A stretch of 64,000 nt of DNA from Pararhodobacter sp. (GTDB taxonomy: Bacteria > Pseudomonadota > Alphaproteobacteria > Rhodobacterales > Rhodobacteraceae): the NCBI RefSeq assembly GCF_034676545.1, contig NZ_JAUCBZ010000011.1, positions 1-64,000 of the forward strand. Reading direction: 5' to 3'. Every line of letters starts with the position of its first letter. The first letter of the stretch is position 1. The notes below the pieces were generated by a model, which saw only the letters and a program-made list of their open reading frames with translations, did no database searches and was not told the DNA's origin. The translations under genes and the position numbers were made by a program. This document shows, one piece after another, positions 32,615 to 40,398 of the stretch.

Positions 32615-33223
32615 ATGTTGCGTCGCAAATCAGCCGAAGATCGCAAGACGGAAATCATCGCGGCCGTTCTGGACTTGGCCGACCGTATCGGCCCCGACCG
32701 GCTGACCACCAATGACGTCGCGCAAGAGGTTGGCGTGACCCAAGCCGCGATCTTTCGGCATTTCCCGACAAAGGCCGAACTCTGGACCGCCGTCGGGGAG
32801 GCCATCGCAGATCGGCTGGAAACTGCCTGGAAGCAGGCCGTCGACAGCAACGAAAGCCCGCAGTCAAGGCTCCGGGCGCTGATTGCTGCGCAGTTGCAGC
32901 AAATCGGGGAAACCCCCGCGCTTCCGGCCATTTTGCATTCCCGCGAATTGAACGTGGACAATGCCGCCCTGCGCGACCGGTTTCGTGGGGTTCTGATGCA
33001 GTATCAGGCGCATCTGGTGGCAAACCTGCATGCCATGGCCCAAGCCGGGATGATGGGTGCGGGCGTTCAGCCAAAGGATGCCGCCGTGCTTCTGACCTCG
33101 CTTGTTCAGGGCATTGCCATCCGGTGGAGCCTTGGCTCGCGCAGCTTTGACATCGTGCCCGAGGGGATGCGCCTGCTGGAGGTGCAACTGGTTCTGTTTG
33201 CCCGCAAGGAGATGCAGACATGA
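32615..33223 (+). CDS. TetR-family transcriptional regulator
   Basis: A 202-residue regulator. The N-terminal TetR helix-turn-helix is clear: RKTEIIAAVLDLADRIGPDRLTTNDVAQEVGVTQAAIFRHFPTKAELWTAV. The C-terminal ligand domain is helical. It is divergent from the cytochrome b561/exporter operon and overlaps the next gene by 4 bases (ATGA at 33220). The likely role is to repress its own transcript and the exporter until an inducer binds. The ligand is unknown. Confidence 0.92.
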   Translation: MLRRKSAEDRKTEIIAAVLDLADRIGPDRLTTNDVAQEVGVTQAAIFRHFPTKAELWTAVGEAIADRLETAWKQAVDSNESPQSRLRALIAAQLQQIGETPALPAILHSRELNVDNAALRDRFRGVLMQYQAHLVANLHAMAQAGMMGAGVQPKDAAVLLTSLVQGIAIRWSLGSRSFDIVPEGMRLLEVQLVLFARKEMQT

Positions 33224-33576
33224 AAACGCATCACATCGCCGGTGTAGCGGCCATAGCCTTTGGGTTGTTGACGCTGATATCGGGTGGATCGGCCCTGTTC
33301 GGCTTGGTCGACATGGGGGCCGTCGTGGCCTTTGTCTTGTGGTTCAACTTCCTCGCAGGCTTCGCCTATGTCATTGGCGGCCGGCTTCTGATGATCGGGC
33401 ATCGGCTTGCGTTGCCCGTCGCGCTGACCATCCTGATCGCGAACGCAACGGTGTTTGCCGTGTTCGGCTGGCGGGTTTTTGTGGGGGATGCCTTCGAGGC
33501 GCGCACTGTCGGCGCGATGACGTTTCGGACAGCTTTCTGGGTAGCGATGGTCTGGGCTTCCGTGCGAAGATCATGA
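33220..33576 (+). CDS. Small multi-pass membrane protein, unknown function
   Basis: A 118-residue protein with about four membrane segments (IAGVAAIAFGLLTLISGG, MGAVVAFVLWFNFLAGFAYVIGG, LALPVALTILIANATVFAVFGW, FRTAFWVAMVWASV). Start overlaps the TetR stop (ATGA), so the two are translationally coupled. Similar small proteins occur beside cytochrome b561 genes and exporters, but I do not recognise a named family. It could help the exporter or the b-type cytochrome. Confidence 0.75.
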   Translation: MKTHHIAGVAAIAFGLLTLISGGSALFGLVDMGAVVAFVLWFNFLAGFAYVIGGRLLMIGHRLALPVALTILIANATVFAVFGWRVFVGDAFEARTVGAMTFRTAFWVAMVWASVRRS

Positions 33577-33658
33577 CATCTGGTATGAGTTTGCTATAGC
33601 GCGCGGTTTGGCCGACGCAATCCGATGTCAACATAGCTTATTTGTCGTTCGCTCACTG

Positions 33659-35689
33659 CTATGGGTCGGCTTCTTCACCCAGATCCTTCAACAGACGTTC
33701 GATGCGCGAAGCTGTGCTCTGATGTCGTTCGACCTCTTTAGACCATCCCCGCTCGCGCGCATCTTCAGCAAGTACTAACTCGAGTTTTCTCCGCTCTTGC
33801 AGCCGACCAGCGTAAGCTTTGGTCGTGACGAACTTGGCGCAGCTGAGATACAGGTCGCATTCGCAAGGTCCCTCCGACGGCAGGCGTAGACAATGGCCAA
33901 GTTCGAGCTCGGTCTTGATGAAGTTCGACTTAAGCCAGTCGATCGCCGCGCATGACAGCTTTCCTGCGCGGATCGCTTCTGCGCCCGGTCCGGCAATCAT
34001 TTCGCCGGGTCCCAGAACGCTGCGGTAGTCGCGCAGCACTTCGGCGTCGCTGATCCGTGCGTAGACCATGGACATGTGCGGCGTCTGATGCCCCAAGACG
34101 CTCATGATCGTGTGCAACTTGGCACCTCGTTCGGCAAGTTGCGTGCCCACAGTGTGCCGAAACCGATGGCTGGTAACTATCGGCTTTCCATCTTGATCGA
34201 CCAGCCCGGCGAGTTTGCACATCTGATTCAGGGGGTATTGTAGCAAATAGTCTGCCGACATCCGCCCGCTGCGGCGAAAGAAGACATAGCGGACCAAGTC
34301 GCCAGTCTTGTCATCCCGGATCGGACGGTCGTTGGCTTCGAGCCGTCGCTGGATGACTTCGTGCAATGCCGTTGCGGCGTCGTCATGCAAAGGCACCAGG
34401 CGTTCCCGCATAGTCTTTCCAGCGGGTATCCGCAGTCGGAAGGTCCCGTCGGGATACTGATCCAGGCAGTCCAAGCGGAGCCGAATCACCTCTCCCCGCC
34501 GAGCGCCAGACCAGCGGGCGATCAGGAGCGCTGCCTTCTGAAACTCACACTCGAGGCTCGGCAGCTGCGCCATAAGGCGCGACAGCTGGTCCTCTGGAAT
34601 AAACCTTGGCACGCGGTGTGCCAACTTCGGCAGATCGTTCGGATCAAGAATCGGCCGTGTTGGAAAATTGGGCCAGTCCCATGCCGCGCCATCAGACAGG
34701 AACTTGGCAACAGTGCCCGCCCTTGCTCGACGAGCGTTTATGGACAGCGGCGCGCCTGTGCGTGGTGCAATGTCGAACTGAAGGTGGCGAAGGTAATCGT
34801 TGAAAAGCTCAGGATTGATATCAGCAAAGTTCAAAATGCTGGGCTGTCGGGTAGACAAGTAAGTCACAAAATGCCTCATCGAAACGGCCATGTGATCTAC
34901 CGTCGGGCGAGCAAGACTGACCCGCTTTCTCTCAAGCCACCGGTTTGCCCATTCCTGGAGGTCTGGCCTCGGCGAAGCGATCGGCTTGCGTTTGTCTTGG
35001 ATAATCTGAGGCCGGATGACATCATTCCCGTTTTGGAAGAGGAGCAGCTGCAGAATGCGGGTTTTGACCCGCCAGCTGCGCTGAAAGCCTGCCGGGAAGT
35101 CTTCTTTCTCGTTTCGGAAGATATGAGTGTCATGCCGTGCGGCGAAGGCGTCGACACCTGCGATCATTTCGTCGAGGTGATGCTGGCGAAGTTCGCCGAA
35201 AGAGCGAACACCCGTGTTCATCGCAAGGCGTGGCAAAACCACGCGGAGCGCTGCTTGCACGCCGGTTGCGGAATAGCCAATCTTCGCACTGTCCGCGACC
35301 AATGCGTCGAGCCCCTCATAGGCGTTCAATGGCTCCATCGTCTCCGCCACACGCATGTTCCCGACTGCGAACAGGAAATCGTAGTCCAACCGGATTCGGT
35401 CGGTCATGGCTGCGTAATAAAGATAGCTGCGGGCCCGAAAGCTGACCGGATAAGTCGGGTGGGCCTGCTTGTCACCATTTAGGCAGCCAATTCTGATGGG
35501 CAGGGGGGCAGCGAACCAATCCCTGATATCCGGCCAACTCTCAATAAACGTGGATCGGTATATCAGCCGCTTGCGGCGAAAACTGTCAGCCATCGGGATG
35601 CGCGCCAGAAATGCCGCATAGTCAGCTTCGTCTGCGTGCTCAAATATGACAGGGCGGTCGACGTCCGATTTTGGCGATACATGGGTCAC
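33659..35689 (-). CDS. Tyrosine recombinase, Tn554 TnpB-like
   Basis: A 676-residue phage-integrase-type recombinase. The catalytic set is visible: Arg in WSGARRGEVIRLRL, HxxR in SHRFRHTVGTQLAE, His in LGHQTPHM and the nucleophile Tyr in MVYARIS. A C-terminal extension holds GPCECDLYLSCAKFVTTK, a cysteine cluster like that of TnpB of Tn554. The GTG start at 35687-35689 overlaps the TGA of the upstream recombinase (GTGA), which indicates translational coupling; the frame is open further upstream but that part overlaps the other recombinase. It acts with the partner recombinase to excise and insert the element. Confidence 0.88.
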   Translation of the reverse strand: MTHVSPKSDVDRPVIFEHADEADYAAFLARIPMADSFRRKRLIYRSTFIESWPDIRDWFAAPLPIRIGCLNGDKQAHPTYPVSFRARSYLYYAAMTDRIRLDYDFLFAVGNMRVAETMEPLNAYEGLDALVADSAKIGYSATGVQAALRVVLPRLAMNTGVRSFGELRQHHLDEMIAGVDAFAARHDTHIFRNEKEDFPAGFQRSWRVKTRILQLLLFQNGNDVIRPQIIQDKRKPIASPRPDLQEWANRWLERKRVSLARPTVDHMAVSMRHFVTYLSTRQPSILNFADINPELFNDYLRHLQFDIAPRTGAPLSINARRARAGTVAKFLSDGAAWDWPNFPTRPILDPNDLPKLAHRVPRFIPEDQLSRLMAQLPSLECEFQKAALLIARWSGARRGEVIRLRLDCLDQYPDGTFRLRIPAGKTMRERLVPLHDDAATALHEVIQRRLEANDRPIRDDKTGDLVRYVFFRRSGRMSADYLLQYPLNQMCKLAGLVDQDGKPIVTSHRFRHTVGTQLAERGAKLHTIMSVLGHQTPHMSMVYARISDAEVLRDYRSVLGPGEMIAGPGAEAIRAGKLSCAAIDWLKSNFIKTELELGHCLRLPSEGPCECDLYLSCAKFVTTKAYAGRLQERRKLELVLAEDARERGWSKEVERHQSTASRIERLLKDLGEEADP

Positions 35690-36885
35690 AGAGCCTCTCT
35701 GTCCGTTGTTTGCGAAGGACGGTCCAGACCCAAGGCGTGTCGATACTCGGCGACCACTACGGCGTCGGATACCCTTGTGTAAATTCTGGTCGATTCCGGC
35801 GAGGCATGACCCAATCGCTTCTGTAATGTCAGTTCTCGCATCCCTGCCTCCCACATGCGCGTCGCATGGGTGTGGCGAAGGGCGTGCGGGGTCATCCACG
35901 GCTCACGGATCTCGGCGCGCTCACATGCGCGAGCGAAAAGTCGCGCCAGCGCAGAATAGGACAGCGGTTCTTGACGGTTTACGCCTGTGCCGCCGACCAG
36001 GAACACGAAAGGAACGTCAGCATCACTTGGTCGTTCGTGCATGACGTATGCGTTCAGGGTTTCCAGTGTCTCGCCATCATGCAAATCGACTACGCGCTCG
36101 ACGCGGGACTTCGATCGTGCGCCCTTTGGATGATCATCGCGGCAGCGCACGAAGATGCGGCGGCGCCCGTAGCCGATATCGGCCAGATGTAAGCCGAGGA
36201 CTTCTCCGGGGCGAAGGCCTCCGTTCAGCATCAGCAATACCAAGCTGCGATCGCGGAGATTGCGCGTGGCGGCCATTAGGCCTTCGACCTGTTGCTGATT
36301 CATCGGTCTTGGAAGCCGCTGCATGGTCTTGAGGCGCAATTCTCTGACCTCAGACCTCTGCCGTAAAATCCCAGTCAGAAACGGCCTGTGCCTGTCGCTC
36401 ACCCGCCAAGATGTTTGATCTTGTTTCTTCACGATCGGGTTTGCCACGCTGAACGCTCCGGTGAAAATCGCCCAACGATAGAAGGCGTCGACCGCCACAA
36501 GGGCGCGATTGATCGTGGCGGCCGACAGTCCTTTTGCAACGGGCGCCCCCTCACTCACCACAAGTCTGATCGAAGTGTCCCGGCGCTTGCGATTGGCTGG
36601 CACCGACCGAAGGTGCCCCAGGAAGGCGGCTGAGAGTTCAGGGGAGAAGGAGGTCCAATGAATTCCTTGTGTTGAGAGAAAGGTCCAGAGATGAATGAGG
36701 TCGCGCGCATAGGCGAGGGCGGTGTTGGGCGAATATGCTTTCGCCAGCAAGTAGGCAGCAAATCGACAGATCGGCTCGACTGGATTACCGTCCAAATCTG
36801 TCACCAGAATTGTGCCGCCGCTAACGGAACCTGTCAGTTTGAACATCAGCGCCTCAAGAGATTCCGGGGTCATACCGTCCAGCAT
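35686..36885 (-). CDS. Tyrosine recombinase, Tn554 TnpA-like
   Basis: A 399-residue recombinase from MLDGMTPESLEALMFKL. It has an N-terminal SAM-like core-binding domain (FAAYLLAKAYSPNTALAYARDLIHLWTFL) and a catalytic domain with Arg in NGGLRPGEVLGLHL, HxxR in PHALRHTHATRM, and LGHASPESTRIYTRVSD with the nucleophile tyrosine. It is the first gene of the recombinase pair at the right end of the element, reading inward. The longer frame to 37185 is rejected because it runs into the DUF6915 gene outside the element. No third (TnpC-like) gene follows. Confidence 0.88.
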   Translation of the reverse strand: MLDGMTPESLEALMFKLTGSVSGGTILVTDLDGNPVEPICRFAAYLLAKAYSPNTALAYARDLIHLWTFLSTQGIHWTSFSPELSAAFLGHLRSVPANRKRRDTSIRLVVSEGAPVAKGLSAATINRALVAVDAFYRWAIFTGAFSVANPIVKKQDQTSWRVSDRHRPFLTGILRQRSEVRELRLKTMQRLPRPMNQQQVEGLMAATRNLRDRSLVLLMLNGGLRPGEVLGLHLADIGYGRRRIFVRCRDDHPKGARSKSRVERVVDLHDGETLETLNAYVMHERPSDADVPFVFLVGGTGVNRQEPLSYSALARLFARACERAEIREPWMTPHALRHTHATRMWEAGMRELTLQKRLGHASPESTRIYTRVSDAVVVAEYRHALGLDRPSQTTDREAL

Positions 36886-36926
36886 ATGGCAAAACGCCGC
36901 CGCGGGCGTGCTGTCCACATAATCGA

Positions 36927-37215
36927 CCAGAGCAAGGAGATCACAGCGGACTTTCGGCACCGGGCCTTGCGCCACCATGCCGAGGGCATCTTCATGGCCG
37001 AGACGATCTTCGGTCGCACCCTCACACTCTCGACCGGGCGCATCATCCCGACCCGCTGGGTCGGTGAGCAGCATGTCAAGGAGGACCTCGGCTTCATCCC
37101 GAGCTTTGCCGACTGGGTGAAGGCCATCCGGCCCGAGCCCTGGATGGGCCGGTCGGCGCGGATCGAGGCGCTGGTCGATCCGCATCTCGCCTCGCCCGTG
37201 GTCGAGGTCACCTGA
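36927..37215 (+). pseudogene. DUF6915-family protein, 3' part
   Basis: Completes the gene begun at 28798. The fragment reads QSKEITADFRHRALRHHAEG, IFMAETIFGRTLTLSTGRIIPTR, WVGEQHVKEDLGFIPSFADWV, EPWMGRSARIEALVDPHLASP. Without the first 30 codons there is no start at a proper place, so it is non-functional while the element is present. The following gene begins one base after this stop. Confidence 0.88.
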
Positions 37216-37216
37216 G

Positions 37217-37414
37217 ATGACCGATCCAGCCTATCAGCGCCTCGGCGTGCCAGCGACGGCTTCGCCCTTCGCCGTCCTTCGGGCAGCGGTCCGGGCGCTG
37301 CACCCCGACACGCGCGCCGTTCGCGGCTTCCGGGCCGCGCGCAAGCGCTTCTATCGGCAGATGCTCTGCGCCCATGCCGCGCGACAGGCGGCGGGCGACA
37401 GTTCCACAGGCTAA
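37217..37414 (+). CDS. Small J-domain-like protein (HPD motif)
   Basis: A 65-residue protein: MTDPAYQRLGVPATASPFAV, LRAAVRALHPDTRAVRGFRAARKRFYRQML. A YxxLGV start, a helix, then HPD in the loop followed by a basic helix is the plan of a J domain (DnaJ co-chaperone), though shortened. Function is inferred only from this. Its ATG begins one base after the DUF6915 stop (TGAGATG), so it was part of that operon and may now be poorly expressed. Confidence 0.6.
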   Translation: MTDPAYQRLGVPATASPFAVLRAAVRALHPDTRAVRGFRAARKRFYRQMLCAHAARQAAGDSSTG

Positions 37415-37448
37415 TCGCCCCCGACCACCCCTTCATCCCAATCGAGTG

Positions 37449-37474
37449 CCCGGCCTCTCGGCCGGGTCTTTCCC
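37449..37474 (+). terminator. Hairpin before the gene at 37490
   Basis: CCCGGCC-TCTC-GGCCGGG at 37449-37466, followed by TCTTTCCC. It is 35 bases after the J-like gene. Confidence 0.6.
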
Positions 37475-37489
37475 ATTCAGGAGGTCCCC

Positions 37490-37909
37490 ATGGCGGATTA
37501 CTTCACCCATTTCTCGTGCCTGCTCGATGTCGGCACCCCCGACAAGGCTGCCCGCGCGCTCGCGCTGTTCCAGGAACTTCGCGCCGCAGATCAGGACGCA
37601 GACGACCCGGAGGTCGCAGGCTTTGATCTCGTGCTCCAGGACGCGCCCGAGGGCAGCGCCATCTGGATCCATGACGACGACCACGGCGATGTCGAAGCCG
37701 TCATCCGCTTCGTGTTGCGCCTTGCGGAAGAGATCGACCTCGCCGGCCTCTGGGGGTTCCAGTACGCCCTGACCTGCTCCCGGCCGCGCCTCGACGCCTT
37801 CGGCGGCGGCGCGCATGTCATCGATCTCGGTGCGCGGAAATCCTTCGGCTGGACCAGCAGTCACGAATGGCTGGCCGCGGCTCTCAACGGGGAGGACATC
37901 GATGCCTGA
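37490..37909 (+). CDS. Conserved plasmid backbone protein of unknown function
   Basis: A 139-residue acidic protein: MADYFTHFSCLLDVGTPDKA, then IWIHDDDHGDVEAVIRFVLRLAEE, then LWGFQYALTCSRPRLDAFGGGAHVIDL. No domain is recognised, although proteins of this kind recur in the same plasmid backbones. ATG at 37490 follows CAGGAGG. It overlaps the next gene by 8 bases (37902-37909), so both are translated from one message. Confidence 0.65.
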   Translation: MADYFTHFSCLLDVGTPDKAARALALFQELRAADQDADDPEVAGFDLVLQDAPEGSAIWIHDDDHGDVEAVIRFVLRLAEEIDLAGLWGFQYALTCSRPRLDAFGGGAHVIDLGARKSFGWTSSHEWLAAALNGEDIDA

Positions 37910-38546
37910 GCTCATCTGCACCACCGTCTACCAGTTCCCAGAACTTTCAGATGCCGCCAAGGAAAAGGCCCGCAGCTGGTATCGCGAGCTTGGCCCCCAC
38001 GACGATTGGTGGGACGCGGTCTACGAGGATTTCGAGCGGGTCTGCGAAATCCTCGGCATCCGGCTGAAGACCACCCCCGTCCGCCTGATGGGCGGCGGGA
38101 CGCGGCCCAAGCTCTGTATCTGGTTCTCCGGGTTCTGCAGCCAGGGCGACGGCGCTTGCTTTGAAAGCTACTGGTCCCACGCCAAGGGCGGGGCCACGCG
38201 CATCCGGGACTACGCGCCCACGGACGCGACGCTGCACGGCATCGCTGACCGGCTGCAGGCCATCCAGCGCCGCAACTTCTACCAGCTTGCCGCCGAGGTC
38301 AGCCATCGCGGGCGCTACTACCACGAGTACACGATGTCGGTGGACGTCACGCGGGACAGCCCGACCTGGCAGCCGCCGACCGAAGACGCCGAGGAGATCG
38401 TGACCGAGGCGCTGCGTGATCTGGCCCGCTGGCTCTACCGCCAGCTTCAGGCTGAATACGACCACCTGACCTCGGACGAGGCCATCGAGGAGGGGATCGT
38501 CGTGAACGAGTACACCTTCACCGAAGGAGGGCGCCGCTTCGGGTGA
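37902..38546 (+). CDS. Conserved plasmid/phage protein of unknown function
   Basis: A 214-residue protein. It starts MPELICTTVYQFPELSDAAK, continues ARSWYRELGPHDDWWDAVYEDFERVCEILGIRL, and has CIWFSGFCSQGDGACFESYW and DLARWLYRQLQAEYDHLTSDEAIEEGI. It is of a type seen in phages and plasmids, sometimes near antirestriction genes, but no function is established. ATG at 37902 overlaps the upstream gene and follows GGGGAGG. The frame upstream of 37902 belongs to the other gene. Confidence 0.65.
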   Translation: MPELICTTVYQFPELSDAAKEKARSWYRELGPHDDWWDAVYEDFERVCEILGIRLKTTPVRLMGGGTRPKLCIWFSGFCSQGDGACFESYWSHAKGGATRIRDYAPTDATLHGIADRLQAIQRRNFYQLAAEVSHRGRYYHEYTMSVDVTRDSPTWQPPTEDAEEIVTEALRDLARWLYRQLQAEYDHLTSDEAIEEGIVVNEYTFTEGGRRFG

Positions 38547-38616
38547 GAGCGCGTTAGGTTCATTTGATCTTTACACGGAGGCCATATGATCTATATTCAG
38601 GCCAATGGAGGACGCC

Positions 38617-39006
38617 ATGTACGTTGCTGAGAAAATCCGGGAACCCGCAAAGGTCAACGCCGTCGCGTTGAAGGCCTACGCGCGCGTGGCTGATGCCTGG
38701 GGTCTCAGCCTCAAGGAAGCGGCAGGCCTTGCCGACATGTCGGAGAGCACATGGAAGCGCGCCAAGAAGCCGGACTTTGCGGGAGAACTGACCAAGGATC
38801 AGCTTCTGCGGCTCAGTGCGGTGATCGGCATCTACAAATCGCTCGAACTCTATTTCTCCGAGCCGCTTGCGCGAAGCTGGTTTACCCGACCGAACACCGG
38901 CCCGCTGTTCGGGGGCAGCCGTCCGGTTGACACCGCCATCGACGGGGGCTTGCCGCAGATCCTCGCCGTGCGGACCTATCTTGATGCGTTGCGTGGTGGG
39001 GCATGA
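38617..39006 (+). CDS. Xre/MbcA/ParS-type antitoxin
   Basis: A 129-residue antitoxin. The N-terminal helix-turn-helix reads YARVADAWGLSLKEAAGLADMSESTWKRAKKPDF. The C-terminal DUF2384/MbcA region reads LTKDQLLRLSAVIGIYKSLELYFSEPLARSWFTRPNTGPLFGG and GLPQILAVRTYLDALRGG, which plugs the toxin's active site. ATG at 38617 is favoured over 38605 because GGAGGA lies at 38607-38612. It overlaps the toxin gene by 4 bases (ATGA). It probably represses its own operon. Confidence 0.9.
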   Translation: MYVAEKIREPAKVNAVALKAYARVADAWGLSLKEAAGLADMSESTWKRAKKPDFAGELTKDQLLRLSAVIGIYKSLELYFSEPLARSWFTRPNTGPLFGGSRPVDTAIDGGLPQILAVRTYLDALRGGA

Positions 39007-39704
39007 AGCAGACCGAGGTTTCCGATCGTGGTCTCGTCCGTCTCCTGCCCGCCACTTACCATAAGCCGCCATCTTTGCGCGGTCTCGTCGATACCGATGA
39101 CGAGATGGAGATTCTGGCTCAAATCGAGGGCCTGACCAGCGGCCGTCTTCTGGCCGAGCGCGGGCGTAACCCGCATCTGGACCCGCGCGAGCTGGCCTGG
39201 CAGCGCCGCAGCCGCGATTTGCGCATCTATGGCGACAGTCATGTCAACGCGGCCTTCACCTATACCCGCGCTGGCGGAAACCGCTTCAACACCGAGGAGC
39301 GCGGCGCGTGGTATTGCGCATGGGACGTGATGGTGTCCGTCAGCGAAGTGGCTTGGCACCGCACGCGCGAACTCGGCTTTGCTGGGAGCTTCCACGACAG
39401 CGCCCGCTATGTGGAATTGCTGGCGGATTTCATCGGTGTCTTCGACGACATGACCGACGAGGTGGGCCATCCCGCGCTGCATCCCGATCCGGCTGTCGGA
39501 TATCCCGAGGGCCAGAGCCTCGCCCAACATCTGCGTCGAGCGGGATCCCGCGGTCTGATCTACCCTTCGGTCCGTGCTCCTGCACCGGGCGGGAATTGCC
39601 TCGTCTGCTTCGAGCCTCACGCGATCCAGAACGTGCGGCCGGGCGCGTCTTGGGATCTTGTGTGGGATGGGACACCGCACTACTCGATTACGGCTGTTGG
39701 TTGA
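39003..39704 (+). CDS. RES-domain toxin (NAD-depleting type)
   Basis: A 233-residue protein with a RES domain: GRNPHLDPRELAWQRRSRDLRIYGDSHVNAAFTYTRAGGNRFN, YCAWDVMVSVSEVAWHRTREL, LAQHLRRAGSRGLIYPSVRAPAPGGNCLVCFEPHAI. RES toxins (MbcT/ParT) degrade or use NAD+ in the absence of antitoxin. It is coupled to the Xre-type antitoxin by a 4-base overlap, which makes a complete RES-Xre toxin-antitoxin pair that would stabilise the plasmid. Confidence 0.92.
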   Translation: MKQTEVSDRGLVRLLPATYHKPPSLRGLVDTDDEMEILAQIEGLTSGRLLAERGRNPHLDPRELAWQRRSRDLRIYGDSHVNAAFTYTRAGGNRFNTEERGAWYCAWDVMVSVSEVAWHRTRELGFAGSFHDSARYVELLADFIGVFDDMTDEVGHPALHPDPAVGYPEGQSLAQHLRRAGSRGLIYPSVRAPAPGGNCLVCFEPHAIQNVRPGASWDLVWDGTPHYSITAVG

Positions 39705-39741
39705 CCGGTCAGATTGTGGGCGCCCTTGGATGGCTTGAGAA

Positions 39742-39921
39742 ATGAAAGCACCTGACAGCAACAACCACGACATCACTAACTTGAAGCCACGCGACTATCA
39801 GGCGTTCTTTGATGCTTTGGATTCCCCGGCTTCACCGACCGAGGCGTTGCGTGCTGCTTTTCGTCGACGGAAAGACTTCCCTGCTGGTCTTTACGGTATC
39901 AAGCAAGCCGACGACTCGTAG
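39742..39921 (+). CDS. Small protein resembling the C-terminal tail of TacA/DUF1778 antitoxins
   Basis: A 59-residue frame: MKAPDSNNHDITNLKPRDYQ, AFFDALDSPASPTEALRAAF, RRRKDFPAG. The segment LxxRDxQAFFxALxxPxxPxEALRxAFRR is the toxin-neutralising tail of TacA-type antitoxins, but the N-terminal ribbon-helix-helix is missing and no acetyltransferase toxin follows. It may be a remnant or a free-standing anti-toxin. ATG at 39742 follows CTTGAGAA. Confidence 0.5.
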   Translation: MKAPDSNNHDITNLKPRDYQAFFDALDSPASPTEALRAAFRRRKDFPAGLYGIKQADDS

Positions 39922-39924
39922 TGG

Positions 39925-40221
39925 TCATCTGTTCCCGTCGATCCACTTCGACATCAGCCCCTTGTCGCGGAAGCATTCGTCCGGGACGGCGCGCCGTTTG
40001 ATCCGAGCGAGTTTCTCCGCGAAGGCCACCTGCTTTGACGTAGGCAGCCGGTCCATGTCCGACACCGGCTTCAACTGGGCCTGCGCCTCGATCCAGGCGC
40101 TGAGCGACCGGCGGTCCTGCTGAACTTCCCACGGAAGGAGCGTCTGGTTGCGCAGGGCGAGCGAGCGCGCATAGGCGATCTGCTTGGGTGTCGCGGGCAG
40201 GGCATGCGTGGTGCTGTCCAT
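39925..40221 (-). CDS. Small plasmid protein with two DUF3072-like repeats
   Basis: A 98-residue protein made of two related halves. Half one: ATPKQIAYARSLALRNQTLL, ending SLSAWI. Half two: PTSKQVAFAEKLARIKRRAV, ending LMSKWI. Each has T-x-KQ, a helix, a proline and a final W-I. Such helix repeats occur as accessory modules in topoisomerases and helicases, but the function here is unknown. It is on the opposite strand to its neighbours. Confidence 0.65.
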   Translation of the reverse strand: MDSTTHALPATPKQIAYARSLALRNQTLLPWEVQQDRRSLSAWIEAQAQLKPVSDMDRLPTSKQVAFAEKLARIKRRAVPDECFRDKGLMSKWIDGNR

Positions 40222-40398
40222 CGGGAAACTCCCTTGCTGACTTGGCTTTCAAGATAGAACATAACAGGAACAAAATCAAGTCAAACCTCTGGGACGCGTC
40301 GATTTGAGAGGAAGAGGAGGGCCGGGGAAGATCAGGCCTGAGGGTGCCCGAGAGAGGGCGTCCGGGGCTGATCCTGTCCCTCATTCCGGAGTTTCCCG

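Larger units (their letters stand above)
28887..36926. mobile_element. Tn554-like element with paired tyrosine recombinases and an efflux cargo (about 8.0 kb)
   Basis: The limits follow from rejoining the DUF6915 gene; they are exact to within the two shared bases GA (28885-28886 and 36925-36926). The right end carries two coupled tyrosine recombinase genes that read inward. The rest is a TetR regulator, a small membrane protein, a cytochrome b561 and a three-gene ABC exporter. Short inverted TGGACAG sequences lie near both ends (28894-28900, and on the minus strand 36911-36917). No TnpC-like third gene was found. There is no long terminal repeat or target duplication, as expected for a tyrosine-recombinase element. 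Confidence 0.82.

Noticed and set aside
33371..33634. A TnpC-like third gene for the Tn554-like element
   Set aside because: The only frame after the second recombinase is the shadow of the small membrane protein gene and has no TnpC features.
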